Shown: piece by piece, positions 32,549 through 41,300 of the stretch | Layout of the letters: each line of letters opens with the position of its first letter | Position numbering within the stretch: position 1 is the first letter of the stretch | Assembly (NCBI GenBank): GCA_035536935.1 | Contig: DATLNC010000078.1 | Coordinates: 1 to 44,849, forward strand | DNA: 44,849 nt | Reading direction: 5' to 3' | Origin: DATMER01 sp035536935 | GTDB taxonomy: Bacteria; Acidobacteriota; Thermoanaerobaculia; Multivoradales; UBA5704 | Position numbers and translations under genes: made by a program | The notes under the pieces: model-generated | What the model saw: only the letters and a program-made list of their open reading frames with translations | What the model was told of the DNA's origin: nothing | Database searches by the model: none

Positions 32549-33997
32549 CTATGGCAGCGGCGGCAACGGCTGAGCTTCGAGCTGCCGGCACGTCTCGCCC
32601 TTGCACGAGGCCAGGGCTTTCGCACGCTGCGAGAGCTGGGCGAGCCAGGCCAGGGGTGCCCGGTCGAGCAGGTTGAGCAGCTCGTCCGGGTCGTTCCTCA
32701 AGTCGTAGACCTCGCGCTCGCCAGTTCCATACTCCACGTATTTGAAGCTTTCGGTCCGCAGGCCGCGGTGGGCCGGATTGTCGGAGACCGCGTCGTCGTC
32801 GGGTGGAGACACCGGATACTTGAACTGTTCCAGCAGCACGGCCTGCCGCCAGGTCTCCTGCGCCTGTCCCTGGAAGAACGGCACGAGGGAGCGGCCGTCG
32901 GGCTCGACCGGGAGCGCCGCCCCCGCCAACTCGGCGAAGGTGGCGGCCAGGTCCACGCTGGATATCAGCGCAGTCACCTCGACGCCTTTGGGCACGCCGG
33001 GGCCGCGTACCAGCAGGGGCACGTGGACGTCCGGCTCGTAGACGGTGTACTTGCCCGGCTCCAGGCGGTGCTGCCCCATGTGGAAGCCGTTGTCCGAGGT
33101 GAAGACGATGAATGTATTGTCGAGCTGTCCTGTCTCCCGCAGTGTCTCGATCAGGGCCGCCACGGCCTCGTCAATCGCTTGCAGGGAGAGCACCTGCTTG
33201 CGGTAGAGGGCGTCGATGACGGCGATCCGTTCCGGCTTGAGCCGCTTCAGTTTGCGGATGCGCGCCGGCTTGTCGGTCACGGTGGCCTCGTTGAACGACG
33301 GCGTGCGCGGCGCCTGGAGCCCGGGAAAGAGGGCGAAGTGGCGCCTGGCCGGGGTTGCCGGCTTGTGCGGCCCATAGGTCGCGAGATAGAGGAAGAACGG
33401 CTGGCCGCCGGAGCCCCGCACGAAGGCTGTCGCCTTTTTCGACAGCATGTCCGTCATGTAGTCCTCGGCCTTGTTGCCGTGTTTGACGAGCTTGCCGTTG
33501 TCGTTGACCGTGTAGCTGTACGATGAGTAGGGATGGCCCTTGACCGGGCTGACCCATTCGTCCCATCCCGGCGGGATGTGCGTGGGGTCATCCTTCTTGG
33601 GATAGGCGTTCAGATACTTGCCGATCAGGGCGGTACGATAGCCCGCGTCGTGCAGCGCCGTGGCGAGGTTATTCTTCTCGTGCCCCTGCGCCTCGAAGCG
33701 CTCGAACCCGCCGTCCGGCCCGAAGTTCGTATAAACCTTGTGATTGTGCGCGTAGAGGCCGGTCAGGAGAGTTGCGCGCGACGGGCAGCAGAGCGACAGC
33801 GGGACGAAATAGTTTCGAAAGGTCATCCCCTGCGCGCCGAGCAGCTCCAGGGTCTTCGGCATGTACGCGAGCGAGCTGAGATCCTGATCGTCGGTCAGGA
33901 TGATCACCAGGTTCGGCCGAGCCGCCGCCGAGATGTTCGAGGCGAGGACGGTCGCGGCGAGCGCGAGGATCAGGACGGAAGCAACGGTACGGCGCAT
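32549..33997 (-). CDS. Sulfatase (alkaline-phosphatase superfamily), exported
   Basis: The 482-residue product has a signal peptide (about 1-26). It has the sulfatase start NLVIILTDDQD with paired metal-binding aspartates, the formylglycine motif Cys70-Cys71-Pro72-Ser73-Arg74 (C-x-P-S-R, LLTG following), and the later FTSDNGFHMGQHRL metal-binding loop. It resembles arylsulfatase/N-acetylglucosamine-6-sulfatase proteins, so a sulfated glycan is a likely substrate. Conversion of Cys70 needs a formylglycine-generating enzyme, not seen in this window. The ATG at 33997 follows the serine-hydrolase stop by one base, so the two are cotranscribed. Confidence 0.94.
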   Translation of the reverse strand: MRRTVASVLILALAATVLASNISAAARPNLVIILTDDQDLSSLAYMPKTLELLGAQGMTFRNYFVPLSLCCPSRATLLTGLYAHNHKVYTNFGPDGGFERFEAQGHEKNNLATALHDAGYRTALIGKYLNAYPKKDDPTHIPPGWDEWVSPVKGHPYSSYSYTVNDNGKLVKHGNKAEDYMTDMLSKKATAFVRGSGGQPFFLYLATYGPHKPATPARRHFALFPGLQAPRTPSFNEATVTDKPARIRKLKRLKPERIAVIDALYRKQVLSLQAIDEAVAALIETLRETGQLDNTFIVFTSDNGFHMGQHRLEPGKYTVYEPDVHVPLLVRGPGVPKGVEVTALISSVDLAATFAELAGAALPVEPDGRSLVPFFQGQAQETWRQAVLLEQFKYPVSPPDDDAVSDNPAHRGLRTESFKYVEYGTGEREVYDLRNDPDELLNLLDRAPLAWLAQLSQRAKALASCKGETCRQLEAQPLPPLP

Positions 33998-33998
33998 G

Positions 33999-35651
33999 TC
34001 AGGAGCCTACTCGCGTGAACCCGAGATTGCGGGCACGGGCGTTGCCCATCGAGAAGCCGGTGATCTCCTTGCCGGTGCGCGTGAAGCGGAGGAGTGGGCC
34101 GCCGCCGGGAAAGCGGAAGGCATTGGCGAAGACCGGCTCGAGCGGCACCGGCTCGTGCTGCCGCCGCGTGCGCAGCACCAGCCGGCCGTCTTCGACCGAG
34201 AGCTTGAAGGTCATGTCCAGCTCCTCGCTGTAGAAGGTCCCGGCGTAGGCGGCGAGCTCGGCCGGAGCCGGGGCGAAGGGCTCGACTCCCTGGAACACGA
34301 CCGGTTTGTCCCCGGGGACCAGGACGTGCATCTCCCGGGGGGAGGGGAAGAGCACCTCGGCGGGGCCCCCGGTCAGCGTGAAACGGTCTCCGCCGAGCGG
34401 CACCAGCTCCGATTCGTTGCCCTGTCCGCGCTCGTAGAACAGCTTGCCGTCCTTGCCGTAGATGCGGCGGACCATGCCGTTCTGCGGGTTCCAGAACAAC
34501 CCGGAGTAGCGGGCTGCGTCCACGGTTGCCGAAGGCGCGGCGGTCGCCGAGGCAGCTGTCGGCTCCGGCACGTCCGGCTTCATCCGGTCGGCGAGGTAGA
34601 GCTCCGCCACCTGCATCGCCAGGCCGGGATCGGCGTCGCCCCGGTTGCAGAGCGTGATCACGGACAGGCGTTCGTCGGGGAAGCGGATCATTTGCGCCCG
34701 GTAGCCGGCCCAGGCGCCGCCGTGGTGGACGCGGCGCAACCCCCGGTGCTCGTCCACGACGAGGCCTCGGGCATAGGGAATCGTGCTGCCGTCGTTGAGC
34801 ACGCCCTTCACCTGGAGCTGCTCGACGAGCGCGGGGCCGCCGACCTTGGGGTCATAGAAGTTCCGGTCCCACTTCGCGAAGTCCTCGACCGTGGTCTGCA
34901 CCGCGCCGTCCCCGGTCTGCTCCCAGTTGGCGATCTCGAGGCGGAAGCCGCCGTCGCGGCGCGGAGCGTAGGAGGCCGCGCGCCGGGGGATGACCAGCGT
35001 GTGATCGTCGAGAATCTGGGTGCTGCTCATGCCGAGAGGCGTGAAGATGCGCTCCTGGGCGAACTCGCGCAGCGTCTTGCCGCTCGTCCGCTTCACGACC
35101 AGCGACAGCAGGAAGTATCCCGAGTTGCTGTAGCTGTGCTCGTCGCCGGGCCGGAAGTCGAGGCCCTTCTGGCGCGAGAGGGCGGCCAGAGCGTCGTCGT
35201 CCGTGGCCACGTCCTCGAAGCTGATCTCGCCGAGTTGGAGCAGCTCGATGTAGTCGCGGACTCCGCTGGTGTGGTGGAGGAGATGGCGCAGGGTGACCGG
35301 AGTCCCCAGATCCGGCATTTCCGGGATGTGCTTGCGCACGTCGTCGTCCAGCGAGAGCTTGCCGTCCTGGGCCAGCAGGAGGATGGCCGTGGCCGTGATC
35401 TGCTTGGAGGTCGAGCCGATGTCGAACACCGTCTGCGGTGTGATCGGCACGCCATGCTCCACGCTTGCCAGGCCATAGCCCTTGGAATGGACGATCGTAC
35501 CGTCCCGCACGACGGCCAGGGCGCAGCCGGGCCCATCCTTGCCATACTCGGAGAAGACCTGGTCGACGCTTTCCGGTGTCGGGTTTGCGGCCAGGGCCGG
35601 AGCGGCCGAGAGGAGAAGGCAGGATGCGATGGCGCGGCAGAGTATTTTCAT
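33999..35651 (-). CDS. Exported serine hydrolase (class C beta-lactamase fold)
   Basis: The 550-residue product has a signal peptide ending near ALAA (residue 22). The beta-lactamase/DD-peptidase fold carries Ser80-x-x-Lys83 (GSTSK), Tyr174-Ser-Asn176 (SYSNSGYF) and an HHGG motif near residue 310. A beta-rich C-terminal domain of about 170 residues (from TVDAARYSGLFW) follows, as in many esterase or peptidase members. AGGAGG lies about eight bases before the ATG. A 105-bp piece of this gene (35195-35299) is copied at 36317-36420. It is cotranscribed with the sulfatase. Confidence 0.93.
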   Translation of the reverse strand: MKILCRAIASCLLLSAAPALAANPTPESVDQVFSEYGKDGPGCALAVVRDGTIVHSKGYGLASVEHGVPITPQTVFDIGSTSKQITATAILLLAQDGKLSLDDDVRKHIPEMPDLGTPVTLRHLLHHTSGVRDYIELLQLGEISFEDVATDDDALAALSRQKGLDFRPGDEHSYSNSGYFLLSLVVKRTSGKTLREFAQERIFTPLGMSSTQILDDHTLVIPRRAASYAPRRDGGFRLEIANWEQTGDGAVQTTVEDFAKWDRNFYDPKVGGPALVEQLQVKGVLNDGSTIPYARGLVVDEHRGLRRVHHGGAWAGYRAQMIRFPDERLSVITLCNRGDADPGLAMQVAELYLADRMKPDVPEPTAASATAAPSATVDAARYSGLFWNPQNGMVRRIYGKDGKLFYERGQGNESELVPLGGDRFTLTGGPAEVLFPSPREMHVLVPGDKPVVFQGVEPFAPAPAELAAYAGTFYSEELDMTFKLSVEDGRLVLRTRRQHEPVPLEPVFANAFRFPGGGPLLRFTRTGKEITGFSMGNARARNLGFTRVGS

Positions 35652-35709
35652 CGAAGGGCCTCCTGGATCGTTCCTCTACTGTACGCCCGAACGCAGGATG
35701 GGTTTCGTC

Positions 35710-35745
35710 AGGCAGGTGGGGCCGCCCTCGGCCTTGAGCGAGATC
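35710..35745. repeat. Copied fragment of the deiminase-family gene 3' end
   Basis: These 36 bp are identical to 36915-36950, which encodes the C-terminal catalytic-cysteine region of the deiminase-fold gene. A more diverged relative lies at about 36440-36490. The fragment sits between the serine-hydrolase start and the broken vapC gene and has no coding role of its own. Confidence 0.8.
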
Positions 35746-35751
35746 CGGAGA

Positions 35752-35979
35752 CTAAACCAATCGCGTGAAGCCCTGCTCATGAGCAAGCACTCGCTCGAAC
35801 GTATACGTCGTTCGCGCTCCTCTGGCACGCGCCTTGGCTCCGATGAAGCAGTCGGAAAAATCGGCTTTGCTGTCCTGGTACTTCGCCGCCTTCTGGAGGA
35901 GCCCTTCCGTCAGTGCCGTTTGATCTGGATCGTCCTTCGTAAGGAGGCGGATCAGGATGTTTGTATCGAGGGCGATCAC
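35752..35979 (-). pseudogene. VapC-type PIN toxin with internal deletion
   Basis: The 75-residue product keeps the PIN start MIALDTNILIRLLTKDD with its first catalytic aspartate and the end SKADFSDCFIGAKARARG plus TTYTFERV. The middle 45-55 residues of a normal VapC of about 130 residues, including the central catalytic glutamate, are missing. The deletion is in frame. The GTG start overlaps the antitoxin stop (GTGA), as in intact vapBC loci. It is very likely inactive as an RNase. Confidence 0.8.
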
Positions 35980-36245
35980 CGCGGGCCAGGCTCCCGGAAC
36001 CGCTTTGCGGCCCGCCGTTTGACGGCCTCGTTCATCTCCTCGACGGTGACCGGCCGCTCTCCAGCAAGATGGTGCAGAAGGCCGGGGAGTCGCCCCAGAG
36101 GGCTTCGGGCCTCCGGCCGAACGAGAAGGTTGCCCTCATCGTCGAATCGGAATACCAGACGGTCGCCCTCCTTCAAGCCGAGGCGCTCGCGGACTTCCTT
36201 GGGAATCGTGATTTGCCCTTTCGAGGTCAGGGTGCTCGCCGGCAT
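35976..36245 (-). CDS. VapB/AbrB-type antitoxin
   Basis: The 89-residue product starts with a SpoVT-AbrB swapped-hairpin DNA-binding domain (STLTSKGQITIPKEVRERLGL followed by KEGDRLVFRFDD), here split for length, and a C-terminal toxin-neutralising tail (GERPVTVEEMNEAVKRRAAK). AGGAGG precedes the ATG, and a TATACT -10 box lies about 22 bases upstream. It probably autoregulates the operon. Its toxin partner at 35752-35979 is internally deleted, so the antitoxin is now an orphan in function. Confidence 0.88.
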   Translation of the reverse strand: MPASTLTSKGQITIPKEVRERLGLKEGDRLVFRFDDEGNLLVRPEARSPLGRLPGLLHHLAGERPVTVEEMNEAVKRRAAKRFREPGPR

Positions 36246-36266
36246 GCCTCCTCCTTACGAAGCGAC

Positions 36267-36272
36267 AGTATA
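36267..36272 (-). promoter_or_regulatory. -10 box (TATACT) of the vapB antitoxin gene
   Basis: On the minus strand TATACT lies about 21 bases before the ATG at 36245, with AGGAGG between. It marks the edge of the inserted toxin-antitoxin segment; copied serine-hydrolase sequence starts about 45 bp further on. Confidence 0.45.
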
Positions 36273-36316
36273 CCCTTCTGGGTAAGGACGGCGGAGCACT
36301 TCTACGAGCGCAGGAT

Positions 36317-36420
36317 CGTCGTCCGCGGCCATGTCCTCGAAGCTGATCTCGCCGAGCTGGAGCAGCTCGATGTAGTTGCGGACCTGCTGGTGTGGTGGAG
36401 GAGATGGCGCAGGGTGACCG
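36317..36420. repeat. Copied internal fragment of the serine-hydrolase gene
   Basis: This 104-bp segment matches 35195-35299 of the serine-hydrolase gene with a handful of substitutions and one missing base. It has no start or end of its own. It is followed at 36440-36490 by a diverged copy of the sequence normally found upstream of that gene (35680-35733). Together with 35710-35745 this marks duplication and deletion around the toxin-antitoxin segment. The rest of 36246-36538 shows no gene. Confidence 0.85.
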
Positions 36421-36538
36421 AGGCTACCTCCTGAATAGAGTCTACGCAAGAACGCAGGAGCGGTTTCGCCAAGCAGGTGAGCCGGCGCCATGTCGGGAAG
36501 GCGGCATCCCTTCTCGAAATGGTCCACTGCCAAGGTTT

Positions 36539-36862
36539 GTCTGCCGCGACTTAACCGAAAGTCGCAGCAGGGAGACCCATCGGCGCCGCGACGAAGTGCT
36601 TTATCGCGGCAAGAAGTCTTGAGTCGCGGCAGAAAAGCAGATGGTTGCCGCGACGATAGGTTTCGTCGCGGCAGTAAAACTCATAGTCGCGACAGAAATG
36701 CCGAAAGTCGCGGCACGAAGTCCGTTGCTGCTGCGACTATGGGTTGAGTCGCGGCGGAAATACCTTGCGCCGCGGCAAAATGGTCCGAGTCGCGGCAGGG
36801 AAGCTCGTCAGCGGGACGGCACAGCGCCGCGGCAGGATTGCGAAGACTCGCGCGCGGCAGAA
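36539..36862. repeat. 21-bp-lattice repeat array 3 (AGTCGCGGCAGAA type)
   Basis: Thirteen consecutive 13-bp units start at 36539, 36560, 36581, 36602, 36622, 36643, 36664, 36685, 36706, 36726, 36747, 36768 and 36788, every 20-21 bp. Two degraded positions and a last good unit at 36850 follow. The consensus is AGTCGCGGCAGAA. Units at 36539, 36581, 36643 and 36726 are inverted, and each is followed by a forward unit, so hairpins can form; 36646-36673 gives an 11-pair perfect stem. Spacers of about eight bases vary freely. It lies between the antitoxin region and the stop of the deiminase-family gene. Confidence 0.93.
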
Positions 36863-36889
36863 ACGCCTCTCTGTCAGGCCGCGCCGCGA

Positions 36890-37723
36890 TCAGGTGCGCC
36901 AGATCGGCCGCGTGAGGCAGGTGGGGCCGCCCTCGGCCTTGAGCGAGATCTCCCGGCCGCGATAGGTGAGGACTTCGCAGCCCGCCTCCTCCAGGCGGCG
37001 GCGGGTGACGGGATTGCCCTCGATCATCAGGCATTTCCGGGGAGCGAGGGCCAGGACGTTGGGGCCCATGGTCGGGAACTCCTCCTCGGGCACTTCGACC
37101 AGCCGGAAGCCGCGGTCCTGCAGCGTCCTCCAGAAGGTCACGGGCATGAGGGGAGGGTAGATCACGGCGAGGTCGCGGTCCACGATGCTGATCAGCGAGA
37201 GGAGATGCAGGCAGGCCTCGGGGCCGGTGAAGTAGGGGAGGTCGACTGCCAGCACCTCGACGCCGGTCAGGATCTCGCGGAGCTGGCGCAGCCCCTCGGC
37301 GTTCGTGCGGAAGCCCTGGCCGACCGCGAGGGTCCGCGAATCGAGCCAGAGCAGGTCGCCGCCCTCCGCGGTCGCCTCGCCCCCGAGCTCGGCCAGGATG
37401 GGGACGCCGATCTCCCGGAAACGACGGGCCATCGCCGCCTCCTCGCCGCGCCGCAGCTCCTTGCCCATGCGCAGGATCACGGCGCCGCGGTCGGTGACGA
37501 GCGCCGGATCGAAGACGAAGATGGCATCGGCGCGGTCCGGCTGGGGTTCGGGATGATCGATCACCTCGGCTCCCGCATCTGTAAGGATTTCGACCAGAGC
37601 GTCGTGCTCGCGCCGTGCTTCGTTCAAATCCGGGCGCGAGGTGTAATGCCAGCGCGCCGGATCATCCACTGCGAACGCCTCGTCCGGCCTCTTCACCAGC
37701 ACCCGCCGGAGCTTTCCTGCCAT
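36890..37723 (-). CDS. Dimethylarginine dimethylaminohydrolase / arginine deiminase-fold enzyme
   Basis: The 277-residue product has the pentein catalytic set: Glu-Gly-Gly-Asp at 120-123, His173 in FTGPEACLHLLS, and Cys269 in AEGGPTCLTRP near the C-terminus. The length fits DDAH/amidinotransferase-like enzymes that act on guanidino groups of arginine derivatives; the exact substrate cannot be read. The ATG at 37723 starts MAGKLRRVLVKRP; the longer frame to 37828 adds an unlikely leader. Its 3' end is copied at 35710-35745. Array 3 begins shortly after its stop. Confidence 0.9.
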   Translation of the reverse strand: MAGKLRRVLVKRPDEAFAVDDPARWHYTSRPDLNEARREHDALVEILTDAGAEVIDHPEPQPDRADAIFVFDPALVTDRGAVILRMGKELRRGEEAAMARRFREIGVPILAELGGEATAEGGDLLWLDSRTLAVGQGFRTNAEGLRQLREILTGVEVLAVDLPYFTGPEACLHLLSLISIVDRDLAVIYPPLMPVTFWRTLQDRGFRLVEVPEEEFPTMGPNVLALAPRKCLMIEGNPVTRRRLEEAGCEVLTYRGREISLKAEGGPTCLTRPIWRT

Positions 37724-37751
37724 GTTTTGACAGCCCCAATCATGCGAGAGA

Positions 37752-37901
37752 TCATGAGAGATCAGAGAACACCTCCGTAATGCGGAGCCGGGCTCCGCGA
37801 AGGATCTGCGGCCTGGGCCGATCGTCATCGTCCGGCCATCGGATCAGACGGATTTCCCCGTCCGCGATCTCGATGCCGGTGAAGCGGGACGATGCAGCCA
37901 T
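37752..37901 (-). CDS. Small uncharacterised protein (49 residues)
   Basis: The product runs MAASSRFTGIEIADGEIRLI to RLRITEVFSDLS, a small charged, beta-prone protein. Its ATG lies two bases after the stop of the truncated beta-helix gene, suggesting coupling. I recognise no family. The frame can be read further upstream, but that part overlaps the preceding gene. It could be a remnant of the rearranged region. Confidence 0.45.
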   Translation of the reverse strand: MAASSRFTGIEIADGEIRLIRWPDDDDRPRPQILRGARLRITEVFSDLS

Positions 37902-37903
37902 GA

Positions 37904-38302
37904 TCACTTCAGGATCGGCAGCCCGGCGCGCTGCCGGGCCCAGAGCCAGTCCACGTTCGGAGACGGCCATTCCTCGTCTTCGTCCTCGAACACCTCCGGC
38001 ACCAGTATCTCACGCGGATCGTCCATGTCGCCGAGCTTGGGCGCGTGCGTCTTGCCGTGCACGTAACCGTCGTGGTCGAGCAGGATGAAGGCTTGTGCCC
38101 GGAGATCGCCGCGGATGTGAATGGTCCCGTGGTTGTAATCGCCGATCACCAGCCCGGACGCCTCGACATCGCCCAGCACGATCACCCGCGATCCTCCTTT
38201 GATCACGTTTCGCGCCTGCAGCCTGCCGCCCACGAACAGGAGCGGACCGGTATCCGAGTTTCGGTTCAGCACGTCGCCATCGATCGTGAGGTCGCCCTCG
38301 GC
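37904..38302 (-). pseudogene. 5'-truncated polymer-forming / beta-helix-like protein
   Basis: The frame reads EGDLTIDGDVLNRNSDTGPL, then VGGRLQARNVIKGGSRVIVLGDVEASGLVIGDYNHGTIHI in repeated short strands, like bactofilin-type right-handed beta-helix proteins, and ends AGLPILK. The match continues upstream of the only candidate start (GTG at 38272) and stops at a TAG at 38303-38305, where unrelated sequence begins. I therefore regard it as missing its N-terminus, although translation from the GTG (122 residues) is possible. Confidence 0.5.
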
Positions 38303-38371
38303 CTACCTGGACGACCGGGCGAGCGCCACTGGACGTACCGCCGGCAGGAGCGCTATCACCTGGTGCGTTGA
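38303..38371 (+). pseudogene. C-terminal remnant of an unidentified gene
   Basis: The plus strand reads LPGRPGERHWTYRRQERYHL and a stop at 38369-38371. The composition looks like a genuine protein end, but the frame to its left runs antisense through the truncated gene on the other strand. It abuts that gene at about 38300, marking a rearrangement junction. Confidence 0.35.
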
Positions 38372-38374
38372 GGC

Positions 38375-41300
38375 TCAACCGAGCTCGCGCACGAAAACCC
38401 CGGACCCGTTCCTCATCGCTTCGCCCATCTCCTTCAGGCGCTCGTGATGGGTGAAGAGGATCACCTGGGTCTTCTTCGAGAGCTCGGCCAGGACGCTCAA
38501 GGCCGCCTGGGTCCTGCGGTCGTCGAAGTTGATCAGGATGTCGTCCACGACGAAGGGGAGGGGCTCGGCGTGATCGAGGTACTTCTCCAGGGTGGCGAGG
38601 CGAAGGGATAGGTAGAGCTGGTCCCGCGTCCCCTCGCTCATGCCTTCGACCCGCACCTGCTTCCCGTCACGGATGCCCACCAGCACGGGCTCGTCGTCGT
38701 CGCCGAAGTCGGTCTGGAGACCGGCGTATCTCCCCAGGGTGAGGGTGGAGAAGAGGTCGGCGGCGCGGCGCAGCAGGGGAGCCTGGTTCTCCACCCGGTA
38801 GCGCTCGATCTCCCGGCGGAGGAGAGTGCCCGCGAGGCGCAGCCGGACGTGGCTCTCCACGCCGTCGCGCAGGCGGGCCAGGATCTCCTGGGCGCGCTCG
38901 GCCGCCCGCGCCGCGGCGTCTCCTCCCGTCCGGCGCTCCAGCTCCAAATCCCGCCGGCCCAGCTCCTCGCGCAGATCGCCCATCCGGCCCTTCTTTTCTT
39001 CCACCTCGCCTCCGAGCTGCTCGATGAGGCCCGGGAGGGCGTCCGCGTCCACGGCTTCGGCCTCGCGCTCCAGATCGTCCAGGGCCGATCCTTCCTTGAG
39101 GAGCTGCTTCTCGCGGTAGTCGAGCTCGCGCCGAAGGTCCCGCACCTCGGCGGACCTGCGCTCCGCCTCTTCGAGGCCGGCATCGTCGTCGCAGCCGGCT
39201 TCCGCCCGGAGACCGGCAAGGCGCTCCTCCATGGCCCGCCGGATGGCCTCGGCGTCACGGACCTCGCCCTCGAGCTTCTCGATCCTGCGCTCCAGGAGCT
39301 GGCGGCGGTCGTCCTGACGGCGGGCTTCCTTGAGGAGGGCGTGCAGATGATCGGCGGTCTGGTCCGGATGCTGCTCCGAATGCAGATACTTTCGGTCGAT
39401 GGCCAGATCGGCAGCCAGGGCGCGGACGGCTGAGCGGAAAGTCTCCAGATCCCGCTCCAGCCCGGTGACGCGGCGGCCGAGCTTTTCGGCCTCCTGGCGG
39501 CGCTTGGAGATCTCGTTCAACCTGGCGACGAGCAGGCTCACCTCGGAGGGCAGAGCGTCGCCGCCGAGCCCCAGGCCGCTGATCGTGCCGGCCCAGGATC
39601 GCTTCCAGGCTTCCAGCTCGGCGAGGGCCGTCTCCTCTTCCTGGCGCGCTTTGGCGGCGCGGGACGAGGCGCTGCGAAGCTCGTCTTCGAGGCTGGCGCG
39701 CTTTCTCTCCTCCTCTTCCAGCCGGCGGACGACCTCCTCGCTGCGAGCGAGGACGGGCTCCAGGCCCTTCAGCCTGGGCACGGATTCTCCCAGCTCGCCA
39801 AGCACTGCGGCGAGGTCGGCTCTCTGCTGCCGGACAGCATCCTCCAAGCTTTCCAACCGGTGGCGGTGTTGCCGGAGGGATTCGGCCCGGGCGCGCAGCT
39901 TTTCGTAGCGGGAGGTCCAGGAGGGATGCATCTCGCGGGCCGGGAGAGGGGCGATGCCACAGGGCTGCCAGAGCTCCTTCCAGGCGGTCTCGACGCGGGC
40001 AGTCTCCTCCATCGACCGGATGAGATCGGCGTCGAGCGTCTCGGCCATGCCTGCAAGTTCGTCGCGCCGGGCGGAGAGCTGGGCCTGGAGCTGGACCCGG
40101 TCAGCCTCGCGGCGGAGGCGATCCGCGAGATCATCCGCCTCCCCGACCATCCGCTCATAGGCCTCCGCTCCGCTCCCTGTCCACTGTTCCTTCAGGAGAT
40201 TCCAGGCCTGATCGCGCCGCGACCGCGCGTCCAGGAGATCCTTTTCGGTGGGAACGGCGCCGGCCCTTTGCATCTCCTCCAACTGGCGGGCGGCGTCACC
40301 CAGGGATTCGTGGACGGTCCGGCGCTTCTCTTCCAGGCCCCGGCGGCGCTCGGCCAGGGAATCGAGGTCCCGGCCGAACCGTTCCAGGGTCTCGGCCGGG
40401 GGAACGGGGAGCGCCTCCAGCTCTTCGGGAGGACCGTTCCAAAGCCCCAGCCGGCCGATGTCGAGCCGGAGCTGCTCGCTTTCGGTGCGGATTGCGGCGG
40501 CGGTTTCGGTCCGCCGTTCATCCAGGGGTCCGGCGCGGCGGGCGGTTTCGGCCTGGCGGCGGAGGGGAACGGGGTCCCTGGGCTCGGGCAGGCCGGCGAG
40601 CGTCTCCCGCGTACTGGCCAGGGTCCTCTCGGCTTCTCCGGCCTGGCGGCGGGCTTGATCCAGGCCGTTGACCAAAGCCTGCCGCTGGTTGCCCAGATCC
40701 TGGATCCGCACCCATCGATCCCCGGCTGGGCGCAGAGATTCGGCCTCCTCGAGAGTCATTCCGGGACGGATTTCTTCCAACAGCTCTAAAGCTTGCGCTT
40801 GCTGCTCGTCTCTTTCGAGGCGCAGCCGGGAGAGGTCCCCGGTATCCTTCGTGAACAGCCCCACGTCGGCATGGAGGCGCTCGATGGACTCGGCCTGCGC
40901 CAGCACGGGCGCGGCCACGGTGAGCCCGGCAGCCTCCTCTTTGAGCCCCTTCAACTCGTCGGCAGCGCGGTTCCGGTCTTCGCGGGCCCTGCGCAGAGCC
41001 TCCTGTGCCTCGCGCCGCCGGTCGGGGAAGTCCAAGGGGAGGACGGCCGTGGGCTCCATCTCCGCGAGCTGCGTCCGGAAGTGGCCCCGCTCGGCCAGGA
41101 GGGGCAGGGTTCGGCGCAGGCGCTGGAGTCGGTTGCTCTCCCTCTCGAGCGTGGCGATCTCCCGGCTGAGCGCCTCCGCCTCGCCGCGAAGGCGCTCCAG
41201 CTCCTTGCGGTCACCCTCGAACTCCCGGCCGGAGAGGGAGGAGGCGGCCAGCTCGCGCTTGGCTTCCTTGAAGTCGGCTACGGCCTGGTTGATCAGGGGC

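Noticed and set aside
15591..36862. The arrays as CRISPR loci
   Set aside because: Repeats of 10-13 bp and spacers of 8-11 bp are far below CRISPR dimensions, units invert and degrade, and no cas gene is present.
37618..37640. tRNA-like T-arm sequence (TTCAAATCCGG)
   Set aside because: It lies inside the deiminase-family gene and no cloverleaf can be built around it.
36641..37780. 379-residue frame through array 3 and antisense to the deiminase-family gene
   Set aside because: Most of it is antisense to a gene with an intact catalytic triad; the rest is array sequence.
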